Part shown: piece by piece, positions 33,923-42,834 of the stretch | Numbering within the stretch: the first letter of the stretch is position 1 | Layout: every line of letters begins with the position of its first letter | Source: Citromicrobium sp. UBA3494 | GTDB taxonomy: Bacteria > Pseudomonadota > Alphaproteobacteria > Sphingomonadales > Sphingomonadaceae | Assembly (NCBI GenBank): GCA_002377695.1 | Contig: DFQH01000002.1 | Location: 1 to 64,000 of the forward strand | Direction of reading: 5' to 3' | Length of the DNA stretch: 64,000 nt | The notes under the pieces: model-generated | Seen by the model: only the letters and a program-made list of their open reading frames with translations | What the model was told of the DNA's origin: nothing | Database searches by the model: none | Program-made: the position numbers and the translations under genes

Positions 33923-35224
33923 TCAACCAGCCATGCGCAATGATGGTGTGTAACGCCCGGGTAGATGGTCACCCACCCAGATGCCGCGCGTGTCGTAGAC
34001 CATCGCATCGCGCCGCTCTTCGGCGGGGATGGAGCGGAACAGGTCGTGGTCCACCAGCACGATCAGGATGCCGCACGTCTCCAGCGCGGTGTCGATGTCG
34101 ACAAGGCTCGCACCCGTATCGCCGAATTCGACCGGCAGTTCCTTTGCGTAAGGCTCGACGATATTGACCCGCCCGCCGAACTTGCGCGCAAGGCGGGCGG
34201 CGATGAAGCGCGCCGGGCTCTCGCGGAAATCGTCGATATTGGCCTTGAAGGCCAGGCCGAGGCAGGCGACCTGCGCCTCCGGGCTGTCGTCGATCAGCGC
34301 GGTGGCCTGCTCCAGCACATGGTGCATCTTCGCATCGTTCACCTCGCGCGCGGTGCGGATCACGCGCGAATCTTCGGGCGCGCCGTGCACGATGAACCAC
34401 GGGTCCACCGCGATGCAGTGGCCGCCGACGCCGGGCCCGGGCTGGAGGATGTTCACGCGCGGGTGCCGGTTGGCGAGGCGGATCACCTCCCACACGTCCA
34501 GCCCCTGACGGTCGGCAATCATCGACAGCTCGTTGGCAAAGGCGATGTTCACGTCGCGGAAGGCGTTTTCGACCAGCTTGGTCATTTCCGCCGCGCGCGC
34601 TTCGGTGGTCACGCATTCGCCGCGCACGAAGCGCTTGTAGAAGGCGAGCGCCTTGCGTGCGCAGCGCGGCGTGATCCCGCCGACCGAACGGTCGTTATGG
34701 ACCAGTTCTTCGAGGATACGGCCAGGCAGCACGCGCTCGGGACAATAGGCGATGGCGATATCCGGGGTGGCGGACGCGATGCCGGGCATGGCCAGATCGC
34801 TCCGCTTCTCCGCCAGCCGGTCACGCACGGCGTCGGTCGTGCCCACCGGGCAGGTCGATTCGACGATCACCAGCGCGCCGGGCTTGAGCACGGGAGCGAT
34901 CGCGTCCGCCGCCGCCATCACGTAGGCCGTATCGGGCTCGTGTGCGCTGTCGCGCTTGAAGGGCGTGGGCACCGCGATCACGTAAACGTCGGCTTCGGGC
35001 ATCTGCGTGCTGGCCTTCAGCGTCCCGCGCGAGACCACGGCCTGCACCAGACCGTCCAGATCGACTTCCTCGATATGGATATCGCCCCGGTTGATCGTCT
35101 CCACAACGGCTTCGGAGGTATCCACGCCGGTCACTTCGCAGCCGCTACGGGCTATGATGGCGGCGGTCGGCAGGCCGATATAGCCCAGGCCCACCACGGC
35201 GACCGTGCATCTGTCATTCGTCAT
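33923..35224 (-). CDS. wecC: UDP-N-acetyl-D-mannosamine dehydrogenase (WecC-like)
   Basis: Oxidises UDP-ManNAc to UDP-ManNAcA with two NAD. The 433-residue protein has the N-terminal VAVVGLGYIGLPTAAII, the IAYCPERVLPGRILEEL segment, and GPGVGGHCIAVDPWF with the catalytic Cys and His. The family signature and the partner wecB 1.1 kb away favour ManNAcA over UDP-glucuronate. The ATG at 35224 is chosen; an open frame to 35440 extends into the divergent gene and reads unlike the family. A 115-base gap separates it from the divergent epimerase gene. Confidence 0.93.
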   Translation of the reverse strand: MTNDRCTVAVVGLGYIGLPTAAIIARSGCEVTGVDTSEAVVETINRGDIHIEEVDLDGLVQAVVSRGTLKASTQMPEADVYVIAVPTPFKRDSAHEPDTAYVMAAADAIAPVLKPGALVIVESTCPVGTTDAVRDRLAEKRSDLAMPGIASATPDIAIAYCPERVLPGRILEELVHNDRSVGGITPRCARKALAFYKRFVRGECVTTEARAAEMTKLVENAFRDVNIAFANELSMIADRQGLDVWEVIRLANRHPRVNILQPGPGVGGHCIAVDPWFIVHGAPEDSRVIRTAREVNDAKMHHVLEQATALIDDSPEAQVACLGLAFKANIDDFRESPARFIAARLARKFGGRVNIVEPYAKELPVEFGDTGASLVDIDTALETCGILIVLVDHDLFRSIPAEERRDAMVYDTRGIWVGDHLPGRYTPSLRMAG

Positions 35225-35339
35225 GCGCTTGCCGAAGCCCTTTTCGCGTAAATCATGCGGGACTGGCTTTTGCACGAGTGCGGTAAAATTTATGGTAACG
35301 GCCCGCCTGCTAGGGGCCTCGCTCGAAGGGGAGCATTGC

Positions 35340-36341
35340 GTGGATATACTGGTTACCGGAGCGGCAGGCTTCATCGGGGCGGCCCTGGCCGAAGCGCTGT
35401 GCGCGCGCGGCGACCGGGTGATCGGGATCGACAATCTCAACGATTACTACCCCGTCAGCCTCAAGCGGGACCGGGTGGCGCGCGTTACCGCGAAGGCGGG
35501 CGATGCCTTCCGCTTCATCGAATGCGATTTCGCGGACGAGGCGGCGCTGGAACGCGTGCTGGAGGGGGAGAGCTTCACCCGCATCGTGCACCTCGGCGCG
35601 CAGGCAGGCGTGCGCTATTCGCTGGAGAACCCGCGTGCCTACGCCCGCTCCAACCTCACCGGCCATCTCAACATTCTGGAGCTCGCGCGCGAACGCAGCG
35701 CCGAGCACCTCGTCTATGCCAGCTCAAGTTCGGTCTATGGCGGCAACGACAAGGCGCCGTTCTCGGTCGAGGATCGGGTGGATCACCCCTATTCGCTCTA
35801 CGCCGCGACCAAGAAGGCGGACGAGCTGATGAGCGAAAGCTACGCGCATCTCTACCGCCTGCCGCAGACCGGGCTGCGCTTCTTCACCGTCTATGGACCA
35901 TGGGGGCGGCCCGACATGATGCCGTGGATCTTCACCTCGAAGATCCTCAACGGCGATCCGATTCCGGTGTTCAACCACGGAAAGATGAGCCGCGACTTCA
36001 CCTTCATCGACGATATCGTGCGCGGCGTGATCGCCTGCCTCGACGCGGCGCCGGCAGATGACGGTACCGCCAAACCGGGCGGCAGCGTGGCCCCGCATGC
36101 GATCTACAATATCGGCAACAATCGGCCCGAAGACCTGATGCGCGTGATCGGGATCATCGAACAGGCGTGCGGGCGCAAGGCCCGAATCGAGATGATGGGC
36201 ATGCAGAAGGGCGACGTGCCGCGCACCTTCGCGGATATCGGCGCGATTGCGCGCGACCATGGCTTCGCGCCGGAGACCACCGCCGACGAAGGCTTCCCGC
36301 GCTTCGTGGACTGGTTCAGGCGCTACCACGGCATCGACTAG
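35340..36341 (+). CDS. UDP-glucuronate 4-epimerase-like SDR
   Basis: The 333-residue SDR starts at GTG (35340), preceded by GGGGAG about six bases upstream. It has VTGAAGFIGAALAEAL, IDNLNDYYPVSLKRDR, HLGAQAGVRYSLENP, YASSSSVYGGND, SLYAATKKADELM (YxxxK) and RFFTVYGPWGRPDM. These are the hallmarks of the CapI/GlaE group that interconverts UDP-GlcA and UDP-GalA. It would supply galacturonic acid to the polymer. Its stop overlaps the convergent wecB stop by four bases. Confidence 0.92.
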   Translation: MDILVTGAAGFIGAALAEALCARGDRVIGIDNLNDYYPVSLKRDRVARVTAKAGDAFRFIECDFADEAALERVLEGESFTRIVHLGAQAGVRYSLENPRAYARSNLTGHLNILELARERSAEHLVYASSSSVYGGNDKAPFSVEDRVDHPYSLYAATKKADELMSESYAHLYRLPQTGLRFFTVYGPWGRPDMMPWIFTSKILNGDPIPVFNHGKMSRDFTFIDDIVRGVIACLDAAPADDGTAKPGGSVAPHAIYNIGNNRPEDLMRVIGIIEQACGRKARIEMMGMQKGDVPRTFADIGAIARDHGFAPETTADEGFPRFVDWFRRYHGID

Positions 36342-37477
36342 CGCTCCGCCATCAGGTCCGCGATGCGCTGCGACGATTCGCCGTCGCCGAAGGGATTATG
36401 CGCCTGTGCCATCGCGGCATAGGCGGCCTCATCATCCAGCAGGCGGCCAACCTGGCGCACGATCGCGTCGGGATCGGTGCCGACCAGCTTCGCGGTGCCC
36501 GCCTCGACGCCTTCGGGCCGCTCGGTCGTCTCGCGCATCACCAGCACCGGCTTGCCAAGCGCGGGCGCCTCTTCCTGCACGCCGCCGCTGTCGGTCAGCA
36601 TCAGCGTGCTGGCCTGCATCAGCGCGGCGAAGTTGGGGTAGTCCAGCGGTTCGAGCAGCGCGACATTATCCAGTCCCGCAAGCTCTGCCTGCATGATCTC
36701 GCGCACGTTGGGATTGAGATGCACGGGGAACAGCACCGCGGTATCCTGGCGCGCGGCGATCCGCCGGATCGCCCCCGCAATCGCGCGCATCCCGTCGCCG
36801 AAATTCTCGCGGCGGTGGCTCGTCACCCCGATGATGCGCTTGCCGGAAAAGGGCGCGGCGGCGGCGTGCAGATCGGCGGCGAGAGCGGGCTGTTCCCCGA
36901 TCGCGGCCAGCACCCAGTGCAGCGCATCGACCACCGTGTTGCCGGTGACACGGACTGCGGCAGGATCGACATTCTCGCGCAGCAGCGCCTCGGCAGAGGT
37001 CGTGGTCGGCGCACAATGCAGCGCGGCCATGGTGCCGATGATCTTGCGGTTGACCTCTTCGGGCCAGGGATGGTGGATATCGCCGCTGCGCAGCCCCGCC
37101 TCGACATGGGCGATAGGCACCTTGCGATAGAACGCGGCGAGCGCGCCGCACATGGCGCTGGCGGTATCGCCCTGCACCACCACCCAGTCCGGCGTTTCGG
37201 CATCGAGCGTTTCGCCGATCCCGGTCAGCAGCCGCGCGGTCAGCGCGTCGAGCGTCTGGCCCGGCTGCATTACGGCAAGATCGTGATCGGGCACGATCCG
37301 CGCAATGTCGAGCACTTGGTCCAGCATGCCGCGATGCTGGCCGGTCACGATCACGACGGGTTCGAACCGTGGATCGCCCTTCAGCAGGTGAATCAGCGGG
37401 AAGAGCTTGATCGCCTCCGGCCTCGTGCCGAAGACGATTGCAATCTTTTGCGGGGCGGTATCCTGCGCTCGGGCCAT
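36338..37477 (-). CDS. wecB: UDP-N-acetylglucosamine 2-epimerase, non-hydrolysing (WecB)
   Basis: Makes UDP-ManNAc, the substrate of WecC. The 379-residue protein shows IAIVFGTRPEAIKLFPLIHL, VVQGDTASAM, HVEAGLRSGDIHHPWPEEVNR, TSHRRENFGDGM and TDSGGVQEEAPALGKP, all conserved in WecB. The ATG at 37477 is preferred over a TTG at 37495; an AAGG lies eight bases upstream. The hydrolysing LegG in the nonulosonate operon is a distant relative with a different job. It marks the right end of the polysaccharide locus. Confidence 0.96.
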   Translation of the reverse strand: MARAQDTAPQKIAIVFGTRPEAIKLFPLIHLLKGDPRFEPVVIVTGQHRGMLDQVLDIARIVPDHDLAVMQPGQTLDALTARLLTGIGETLDAETPDWVVVQGDTASAMCGALAAFYRKVPIAHVEAGLRSGDIHHPWPEEVNRKIIGTMAALHCAPTTTSAEALLRENVDPAAVRVTGNTVVDALHWVLAAIGEQPALAADLHAAAAPFSGKRIIGVTSHRRENFGDGMRAIAGAIRRIAARQDTAVLFPVHLNPNVREIMQAELAGLDNVALLEPLDYPNFAALMQASTLMLTDSGGVQEEAPALGKPVLVMRETTERPEGVEAGTAKLVGTDPDAIVRQVGRLLDDEAAYAAMAQAHNPFGDGESSQRIADLMAER

Positions 37478-37510
37478 GCACCGGCCTTTACGCAAAACGG
37501 GGTGCGACGC

Positions 37511-38089
37511 CTAGTCGTCGCCGCCGATCTCGGCGCTGCTCTCGGGCTCGGGCAGCGGCTCGGCAGCCACCTCCGCCTCGCGCTCGCGCTCCAGACGCTC
37601 GTTATATTCGCGCTCGATCATCTCGACACGCTCCTGCTCGGCAGCGGCATCCTCGTCGATCATCGAGAGGCGTTCCGCGCGCGCTTCGGCAATCAGCTGG
37701 CCGAACCGCACGGCAGAGCCGCCCTCGCGCGCTTCGTAGGCCGCGTCGATCATCTTCTGGGTGCAGCCGGTGAAGCCCGCTGCGCCCGTGGGCGAGCAGC
37801 TCATCGCGCCGAAATCGCCGATGAAACGGAAGGCTTCGACGCGCTGGGCCCAGGCCGTGTTCTCCGGATCGTCGCTGTACCGAAGCGGAGTCGGGATACG
37901 GTAGCGTTCCGCCTCGACCACGATCTGGCAGACCACGATCTCGTTATCGGCGGTCTTCTCGGGGCAGTCGTCCTCATCATAGGCGATGACCATGTTGACC
38001 CGGTCCCCCCCTTCGCTCTGCGCGAGGGCGGGCGTACCCATTCCAAGCGCGAGCAGGACGGCAGCGGTGGCGGTCGGGAAAATCTTCAT
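37511..38089 (-). CDS. Secreted conserved hypothetical protein
   Basis: A 192-residue protein with a signal peptide cleaved near TPALA-QS (residues 19-24). Four cysteines (DCPEK, VVCQ, MSCSP, GCTQ) could form disulfides. The last 60 residues are highly charged and rich in Glu and Arg, probably a helix. No family was recognised; proteins of this build appear to be restricted to sphingomonads, but that is from memory, not a search. Functional assignment is not possible. It lies 34 bases upstream of the wecB start and in the same direction. Confidence 0.7.
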   Translation of the reverse strand: MKIFPTATAAVLLALGMGTPALAQSEGGDRVNMVIAYDEDDCPEKTADNEIVVCQIVVEAERYRIPTPLRYSDDPENTAWAQRVEAFRFIGDFGAMSCSPTGAAGFTGCTQKMIDAAYEAREGGSAVRFGQLIAEARAERLSMIDEDAAAEQERVEMIEREYNERLEREREAEVAAEPLPEPESSAEIGGDD

Positions 38090-38211
38090 GGCAGGCCCCT
38101 GCGGCTATTCGAACAAAAACTGGTATCTGCGCCTAGCATAAGCGGCGCAAATGGCTGAACCATGACTGAAGCGGTCGGCCGCGCAGGCCGGTTCGCTTCA
38201 ATCGGTTGCGA

Positions 38212-38730
38212 TCAGACGCGCTCGCTGATGCGGATCGCGGCGCGGCAACCCAGCCGGATCGCGGCGGACAGCAGCGGGTAACCGGGCGTTTCCTCGGCCC
38301 CGGCGGCGATGGCGGCATCGTGATGCTCGCGCTCTTCCTCGCGGAATTTCTCGATCATGCCCTGCAGTTCGGGCTCCTCGTCGGCTTCCTGCAAGGCATC
38401 GAGCTGCTTGGAGTAATGATTGTCGATCTCTGTCTCCACCGCGGCGGTGCACGCCATCGCGGCCTTCGGACCGATCAGCGCGGTCGCGGCGCCCAGCGCG
38501 TAGCCTGCCACGTTCCAGAAGGGGTGCAGCGCGGTCGGGCGCACGCCGCGTTCGGCCATCAGCGCATTGAAGGCATCGTGATGCTCGTCTTCCTGCCGTG
38601 CCATCGCCGCGATCTCGCCCGAATGCGGTGCGCGGTCGCCCATCACGGCGAGCTGGCCCGCGTAGATGCGCGTCGCGCCGAATTCGCCCGCCTGGTCGAC
38701 CCGGATCATGCGTTCGATATGGTCTTTCAT
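38212..38730 (-). CDS. coq7: Demethoxyubiquinone hydroxylase (COQ7)
   Basis: Di-iron hydroxylase of ubiquinone synthesis that hydroxylates demethoxyubiquinone. The 172-residue protein is one COQ7 domain: RMIRVDQAGEFGATRIYAGQ carries the first metal-ligand Glu, ARQEDEHHDAF the first ExxH, EIDNHYSKQL and REEEREHHDAA the second set. The start at 38730 overlaps the dsbB stop by four bases; an upstream open frame to 39093 lies within dsbB antisense-like sequence. It belongs to the core genome. Confidence 0.95.
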   Translation of the reverse strand: MKDHIERMIRVDQAGEFGATRIYAGQLAVMGDRAPHSGEIAAMARQEDEHHDAFNALMAERGVRPTALHPFWNVAGYALGAATALIGPKAAMACTAAVETEIDNHYSKQLDALQEADEEPELQGMIEKFREEEREHHDAAIAAGAEETPGYPLLSAAIRLGCRAAIRISERV

Positions 38731-39209
38731 TGCGCCTTCCATTTGCGTGCCAGCAGCGCGAGCGCGCAGACGCCCGAGGCCACCGAGATGATGAAATTGT
38801 ATCCTGCCAGCGAAACGCCCCACAGCGTCCATGGTGCCTGATCGCACCGGATCAGCGGCGTATCGAGGATCGCATCCATGGCGCTGACGCCCTCGCTTGC
38901 CGACAGGGTCGAAGCACAACCGGTGATCCCGTCCCACCAGTCGTACTCCACGCCCGCGTGAAAGCCGCCGATCAGCCCCGAAGCTATGATCGCCAGCGCG
39001 CCCAAGGCGATCCACAGGCGCTGTGGGGGGGCGATGAAGGCCAGCACGGCGAAGCCGAGCGCGACGAAATGCGGCCAGCGCTGCCACCAGCACATTTCAC
39101 ACGGGAAAAGGCCGAAGGCGTACTGGCTGACATAGGCCCCGCCCAGCAGGAAGGCGGGCGCGAGGAGGACGATCCAGCGCGCGAGGCGCGAATGCGGCGT
39201 GTCGAGCAT
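38727..39209 (-). CDS. dsbB: Disulfide bond formation protein DsbB
   Basis: An inner-membrane oxidase that passes electrons from DsbA-type thiol oxidases to quinones. The 160-residue protein has four hydrophobic segments, the quinone-side CxxC in LFPCEMCWWQRWPH and the second pair in GCASTLS and IRCDQAPWT on the periplasmic loop. Family length is normal. A four-base overlap with coq7 links a quinone-using and a quinone-making enzyme in one transcript. Confidence 0.93.
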   Translation of the reverse strand: MLDTPHSRLARWIVLLAPAFLLGGAYVSQYAFGLFPCEMCWWQRWPHFVALGFAVLAFIAPPQRLWIALGALAIIASGLIGGFHAGVEYDWWDGITGCASTLSASEGVSAMDAILDTPLIRCDQAPWTLWGVSLAGYNFIISVASGVCALALLARKWKAQ

Positions 39210-39225
39210 GCCCTGCGAGAACGCG

Positions 39226-40563
39226 CTACTTGCGCAGCGCGACCGAGCTGGCGGTGGTGCGCCGCAGGGTCTTGATCGCGTAGTCGAGCTGGAAATCCTC
39301 GATCCCCTGCTCCTTCAGTTCGTCCGCGGTCTGCGAGAAGCGCGGGTCCGCCTTCAGATCGCGTTCCAGATCGTCGTCCTTCAGCTGCGCTTCGTTGATG
39401 AGGTGACCGCGCAGATCGCTCTCGCGCAGCTGGTACTTCATCCGCCGCTCCAGATCGGGGTCGGAAATCTGCGGTACGCGGATATCGGGCTTGATCCCGC
39501 CTTCCTGCACCGAATGCCCGTCGGGCGTGTAGTAGCGCGCGGTGGTCAGCTTGAGCGCGGCGTTGCTGCCCAGCTGCACCAGCGACTGCACGCTGCCCTT
39601 GCCGAAACTGCGCTCGCCCATCACCAGCGCGCGGCGGTGATCCTGCAGGGCGCCGGCCACGATTTCGCTGGCCGAGGCAGAACCTGCGTCGATCAGCACG
39701 ATCAGCGGCACGTCGGCGGCGATCTGGCCGCGATACATCGTCTCGGCATTATAGGTGATCGATTCGCCACGGGCGCGCCCGCGCTGCGAAACGATCCGCC
39801 CGTCGTCGAGGAACAGGTCGGACAGGGCCACCGCCTCGTCCAGCGAACCGCCCGGATTGGACCGCAGATCGAGCACCAGGCCATTGACCCGGCCGCTCGC
39901 CTCGGTCTGGATTTCGCCCCACGCGGCAAACACGTCTGCGCCGACATCGCGCGAGAACTCGTTCACGGTGATGATGCCGATATTGCCGTCGGCCAGCGTG
40001 TGGGTGACCGGCTCCAGCTCGATCACGCCGCGCGTTACGCTGGTTTCGATCGGCTCTTCACTGCCGGGGCGGAAAATCGTGAGGCTGATAGAGGTGCCTG
40101 CGGGCCCGCGCATCTGCTCCACGGCTTCGTCCAGATCGCCGCCGTAGATCAGCTTGCCGTTGAGGTGCGTGATGAAGTCGCCGGCCTTGATGCCGGCCTT
40201 TTCCGCCGGGCTGCCGCGGAACGGGCTGACCACCTTCACCGCGCCGTCTTCCATCACGACCGATAGGCCGAGGCCGGAATAGTTGCCGTCGATCATGGTT
40301 TCGAGCCGCTGCAGATCGGACCCGTCGAGATAGGCGGAATGCGGATCGAGGCTGGCCAGCATGCCGTCGATCGCGCCGCGAATCAGCTTTTCGTCGTCGA
40401 CCGGATCGACATAGCTCGCCTTCACCTGCTGGTAGGTGGCGAAGAGCTTGGCGAATTCGGGCGATACGCGGCTGTCCACCTGGGCCATCCCGGCGGTCGC
40501 GATCGGAACCAGGGCAAGCGCCGACACGAGGGCGAGGGAACGGGCGACGACGGGGAGTTTCAT
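39226..40563 (-). CDS. S41-family carboxy-terminal processing protease (CtpA-like)
   Basis: A periplasmic serine protease of 445 residues. It has a signal peptide (ALVSALALVPIATAGMA), a PDZ domain near residues 95-175 (DGAVKVVSPFRGSPAEKAG, IKAGDFITHLNGK), and the S41 core with LDLRSNPGGSLDEAV, catalytic Ser in AGSASASEIVAGA and Lys in GERSFGKGSVQ. The ATG at 40563 begins directly before the signal peptide; the frame is open further. It follows the EnvC-like gene by 86 bases; this gene order is common in alphaproteobacteria and suggests a shared role in cell-envelope processing. Confidence 0.95.
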   Translation of the reverse strand: MKLPVVARSLALVSALALVPIATAGMAQVDSRVSPEFAKLFATYQQVKASYVDPVDDEKLIRGAIDGMLASLDPHSAYLDGSDLQRLETMIDGNYSGLGLSVVMEDGAVKVVSPFRGSPAEKAGIKAGDFITHLNGKLIYGGDLDEAVEQMRGPAGTSISLTIFRPGSEEPIETSVTRGVIELEPVTHTLADGNIGIITVNEFSRDVGADVFAAWGEIQTEASGRVNGLVLDLRSNPGGSLDEAVALSDLFLDDGRIVSQRGRARGESITYNAETMYRGQIAADVPLIVLIDAGSASASEIVAGALQDHRRALVMGERSFGKGSVQSLVQLGSNAALKLTTARYYTPDGHSVQEGGIKPDIRVPQISDPDLERRMKYQLRESDLRGHLINEAQLKDDDLERDLKADPRFSQTADELKEQGIEDFQLDYAIKTLRRTTASSVALRK

Positions 40564-40649
40564 AAGTTCAGGCCTTCGAGACTTTCGGCTTTCATGTATA
40601 GCGCGCAAGCGATTAACACCAGATGCACTCCGACGCTGGATGCCCCGCA

Positions 40650-41885
40650 CTAGTCCGCAATATGGTCGAGCGGGTTGGCCGGGCGACCGCCAAGACGCAG
40701 TTCGAAGCCGACCGGCCCGCCTTCGGGTGGGGCCACGCCCAGCGGCGCGCCCTCGGTCAGGTCTTCGCCCACGGTGACATCGGTACGCGCCAGGCCGGTG
40801 ACGAGGCTGGTCCAGCCACCCGGATGCTCGACGATCACGATCCGCGCATAGCCCCGGAACGGCCCTGCAAAGGCGACCCTGCCCGGCGCCGGAGTGACGA
40901 TCTGCGCGCCCTCGCCTGCGCGGATCAGCAGGCCTTCCGAACGCCCCCCGCTGGTGTCGACCGAGCCGAAGCCGCGCAGCGTGCGGCCATTCACTGGCAG
41001 CCGCAGACCGACAGGAGAGCGCGCCTGCCGCCCGGTGGAGGGCGGTATCTGGGTCGCGGTGCCCGGCGCACGGGCGCGCGATGGCTGCGCGGGGCGGATT
41101 ACCGGGCCGGGCAATGCGGCCAGCTCTTCACGCAAGGCGCCCGCCGCGTCGATGCGCTCCACCAGCCCGTCCAGATCGCGCGCCTCTTCGGCGTAAGCGA
41201 GTGCGCGTTCCTCCAGCCGATCGGCCTCTCCGCCGCGACGCCGGGCGGCGAGCCTTTTGCGGGTTTCGATCGCGGCCAGCTGGTCGCGCCGCAGGGCCAG
41301 CCGCTCTTCCTGATCGGCAAGGCCTGCCAATACGGTTTCGGCTTGCTGGCGCAGTGCACGGCTGCGCTCGATTTCCGCGCGCAGGGCCGAGGTGCGGGTG
41401 CGGACCTCGGGGATCGTGGTTTCCAGCACCGCGCGCAGATAGACGGTTTCGCGCAGCGATCCGGGCCGGAAGATCGAGAGCGCGAGCGGGCGGCGAGAGA
41501 AGTTCTGCAGCGCGCCGGTCAGCCGGATCAGCGGCTCGCGCCTTTCGCCCAGCCGCGCATCGAGCGCGCGTTGCTGGCGCGCGATGAGCGAGAGCCGCCC
41601 CTGCGCCACCGCGATTTCGGCTTCGGTTTCCTGGATGCGTGCGGCCAGCGCGGCGGACCGGCTGGCGACCCGCTCGGCCTCTTCCTGCGCCTCGGCGGCT
41701 GCCTTCTCCAGCGATGCGCCGCGTTTCGCCGCGCGCTGAGAGGCGCGCTGGGCGCGCTCGATCGCGGCCCGGACATCTTCGGCGCTTTCGAATTCGCCTG
41801 CGCTCTGCCCGTGCAGCTGGGGGCCGAGCGCAAGCGCGGCGAGCAGCGCGACCGGCGCGGCGATCAGGGCGAGGCGTCCAAGCAT
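40650..41885 (-). CDS. EnvC-like murein hydrolase activator with degenerate LytM domain
   Basis: A 411-residue protein with an N-terminal signal sequence (LALIAAPVALLAALALG), a long coiled-coil part up to about residue 250 (repeated A/E/R-rich heptads) and a C-terminal M23/LytM domain. The zinc-binding positions of active M23 enzymes are changed: GRSEGLLI replaces HxxxD, and VGFELRL replaces HxH. Loss of these residues is typical of EnvC, which activates amidases during division instead of cutting peptidoglycan. It lies between rlmH and the S41 protease. Confidence 0.88.
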   Translation of the reverse strand: MLGRLALIAAPVALLAALALGPQLHGQSAGEFESAEDVRAAIERAQRASQRAAKRGASLEKAAAEAQEEAERVASRSAALAARIQETEAEIAVAQGRLSLIARQQRALDARLGERREPLIRLTGALQNFSRRPLALSIFRPGSLRETVYLRAVLETTIPEVRTRTSALRAEIERSRALRQQAETVLAGLADQEERLALRRDQLAAIETRKRLAARRRGGEADRLEERALAYAEEARDLDGLVERIDAAGALREELAALPGPVIRPAQPSRARAPGTATQIPPSTGRQARSPVGLRLPVNGRTLRGFGSVDTSGGRSEGLLIRAGEGAQIVTPAPGRVAFAGPFRGYARIVIVEHPGGWTSLVTGLARTDVTVGEDLTEGAPLGVAPPEGGPVGFELRLGGRPANPLDHIAD

Positions 41886-41891
41886 CGCGGG

Positions 41892-42314
41892 CTACCCTGC
41901 CCGATGATAGGGATGGCCTGCAAGAATGCTCGTGGCGCGATAGAGCTGTTCGGCCAGCATCGCGCGGGCCAGCAGATGCGGCCAGGTAGCGCTGCCGAAG
42001 GCCAGCAGCAGGTCGGCCTCGTCACGCTGCTGCTCGCTATGGCCGTCCGCAGCGCCGATCAGGAAGCGCGCCTCCCGGATGCCGCCATCGCGCCAGTCAC
42101 CCAGGATTCCCGCCAGTTTCTCGGAAGTAAGGTCGCGGCCCTTTTCATCGAGCGCGACGGTGCGCAGCGGCTGCTTGTGCGGCGGGATGCGCCCGCCGGT
42201 TTCGGGCAGTTCGGTCAGCTTTGTGTCCCACGCAATGCGGGACATGTAGCGATCCACCAGTTCTGCCTCGGGGGAACGCGCGATCTTGCCGCGCGCGACG
42301 ATATGCAACAGCAT
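41892..42314 (-). CDS. rlmH: 23S rRNA pseudouridine-1915 N3-methyltransferase (RlmH)
   Basis: A SPOUT methyltransferase that modifies pseudouridine 1915 in helix 69 of 23S rRNA. The 140-residue protein has the family SAM-binding region (FLIGAADGHSEQ) and the diagnostic C-terminus LLARAMLAEQLYRATSILAGHPYHR. N-terminal MLLHIVARGKI is typical. Gene order nadD-rsfS-rlmH is widely conserved in bacteria and supports the call. Confidence 0.96.
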   Translation of the reverse strand: MLLHIVARGKIARSPEAELVDRYMSRIAWDTKLTELPETGGRIPPHKQPLRTVALDEKGRDLTSEKLAGILGDWRDGGIREARFLIGAADGHSEQQRDEADLLLAFGSATWPHLLARAMLAEQLYRATSILAGHPYHRAG

Positions 42315-42333
42315 TTTCGGTCGGTTGCGCTGT

Positions 42334-42798
42334 CTAAGCGTTCCCGCCCGCGGCCATCTTGTCCTCGTCGCCGAAGGACCACATGCGCTCGATATTGTAG
42401 AAGCTGCGCACTTCGGGGCGGAACAGGTGCACGACCACGTCTCCGGCGTCGAGCACCACCCAGTCGGCGGCGGGCAGGCCTTCGAGGCGCACCGGGCCGT
42501 ACCCGTCCTGCTTGATCTTCTCGGCCAGCTTCTGCGCGATCGAGGCGACCTGCCGGGTCGAGCGACCCGATGCGATCACCATGTGATCGGCCATGCTCGA
42601 CTTTCCGTCGAGATCGATGGTGACGATGTCCTGCGCCTGATCCTCGTCCAGCTGCTGCATCACCATGGCGTGCAGTTCGTCGGAACGGTCTTCAGACACG
42701 CGCGTGCCCTTGCCGGAAGCGGTGATTCCCGCGGGCGCGCCGGAGGATACTGGTGTGGCTTGCACGTTTGTCATGGGCGAGGTCGATACTCCTGTCAT
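42334..42798 (-). CDS. rsfS: Ribosome silencing factor RsfS
   Basis: Binds uL14 on the 50S subunit and blocks subunit joining when nutrients are low. The 154-residue protein has the DUF143/RsfS domain from about residue 40: DIVTIDLDGKSSMADHMVI, ASGRSTRQVASIA, ADWVVLDAGDVVVHLFRP and YNIERMWS. About 35 variable residues precede the domain; an internal ATG at 42774 is possible. It sits between nadD and rlmH. Confidence 0.94.
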   Translation of the reverse strand: MTGVSTSPMTNVQATPVSSGAPAGITASGKGTRVSEDRSDELHAMVMQQLDEDQAQDIVTIDLDGKSSMADHMVIASGRSTRQVASIAQKLAEKIKQDGYGPVRLEGLPAADWVVLDAGDVVVHLFRPEVRSFYNIERMWSFGDEDKMAAGGNA

Positions 42799-42834
42799 TC
42801 CAGTAAGATGGGAATGGTCGGGAGCATATGCGAG

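Noticed and set aside
36167..38158. Long open frame of about 660 codons on the + strand
   Set aside because: It lies opposite wecB and a secreted-protein gene, has His/Arg/Gly-rich composition typical of antisense of GC-rich genes, and has no family features.
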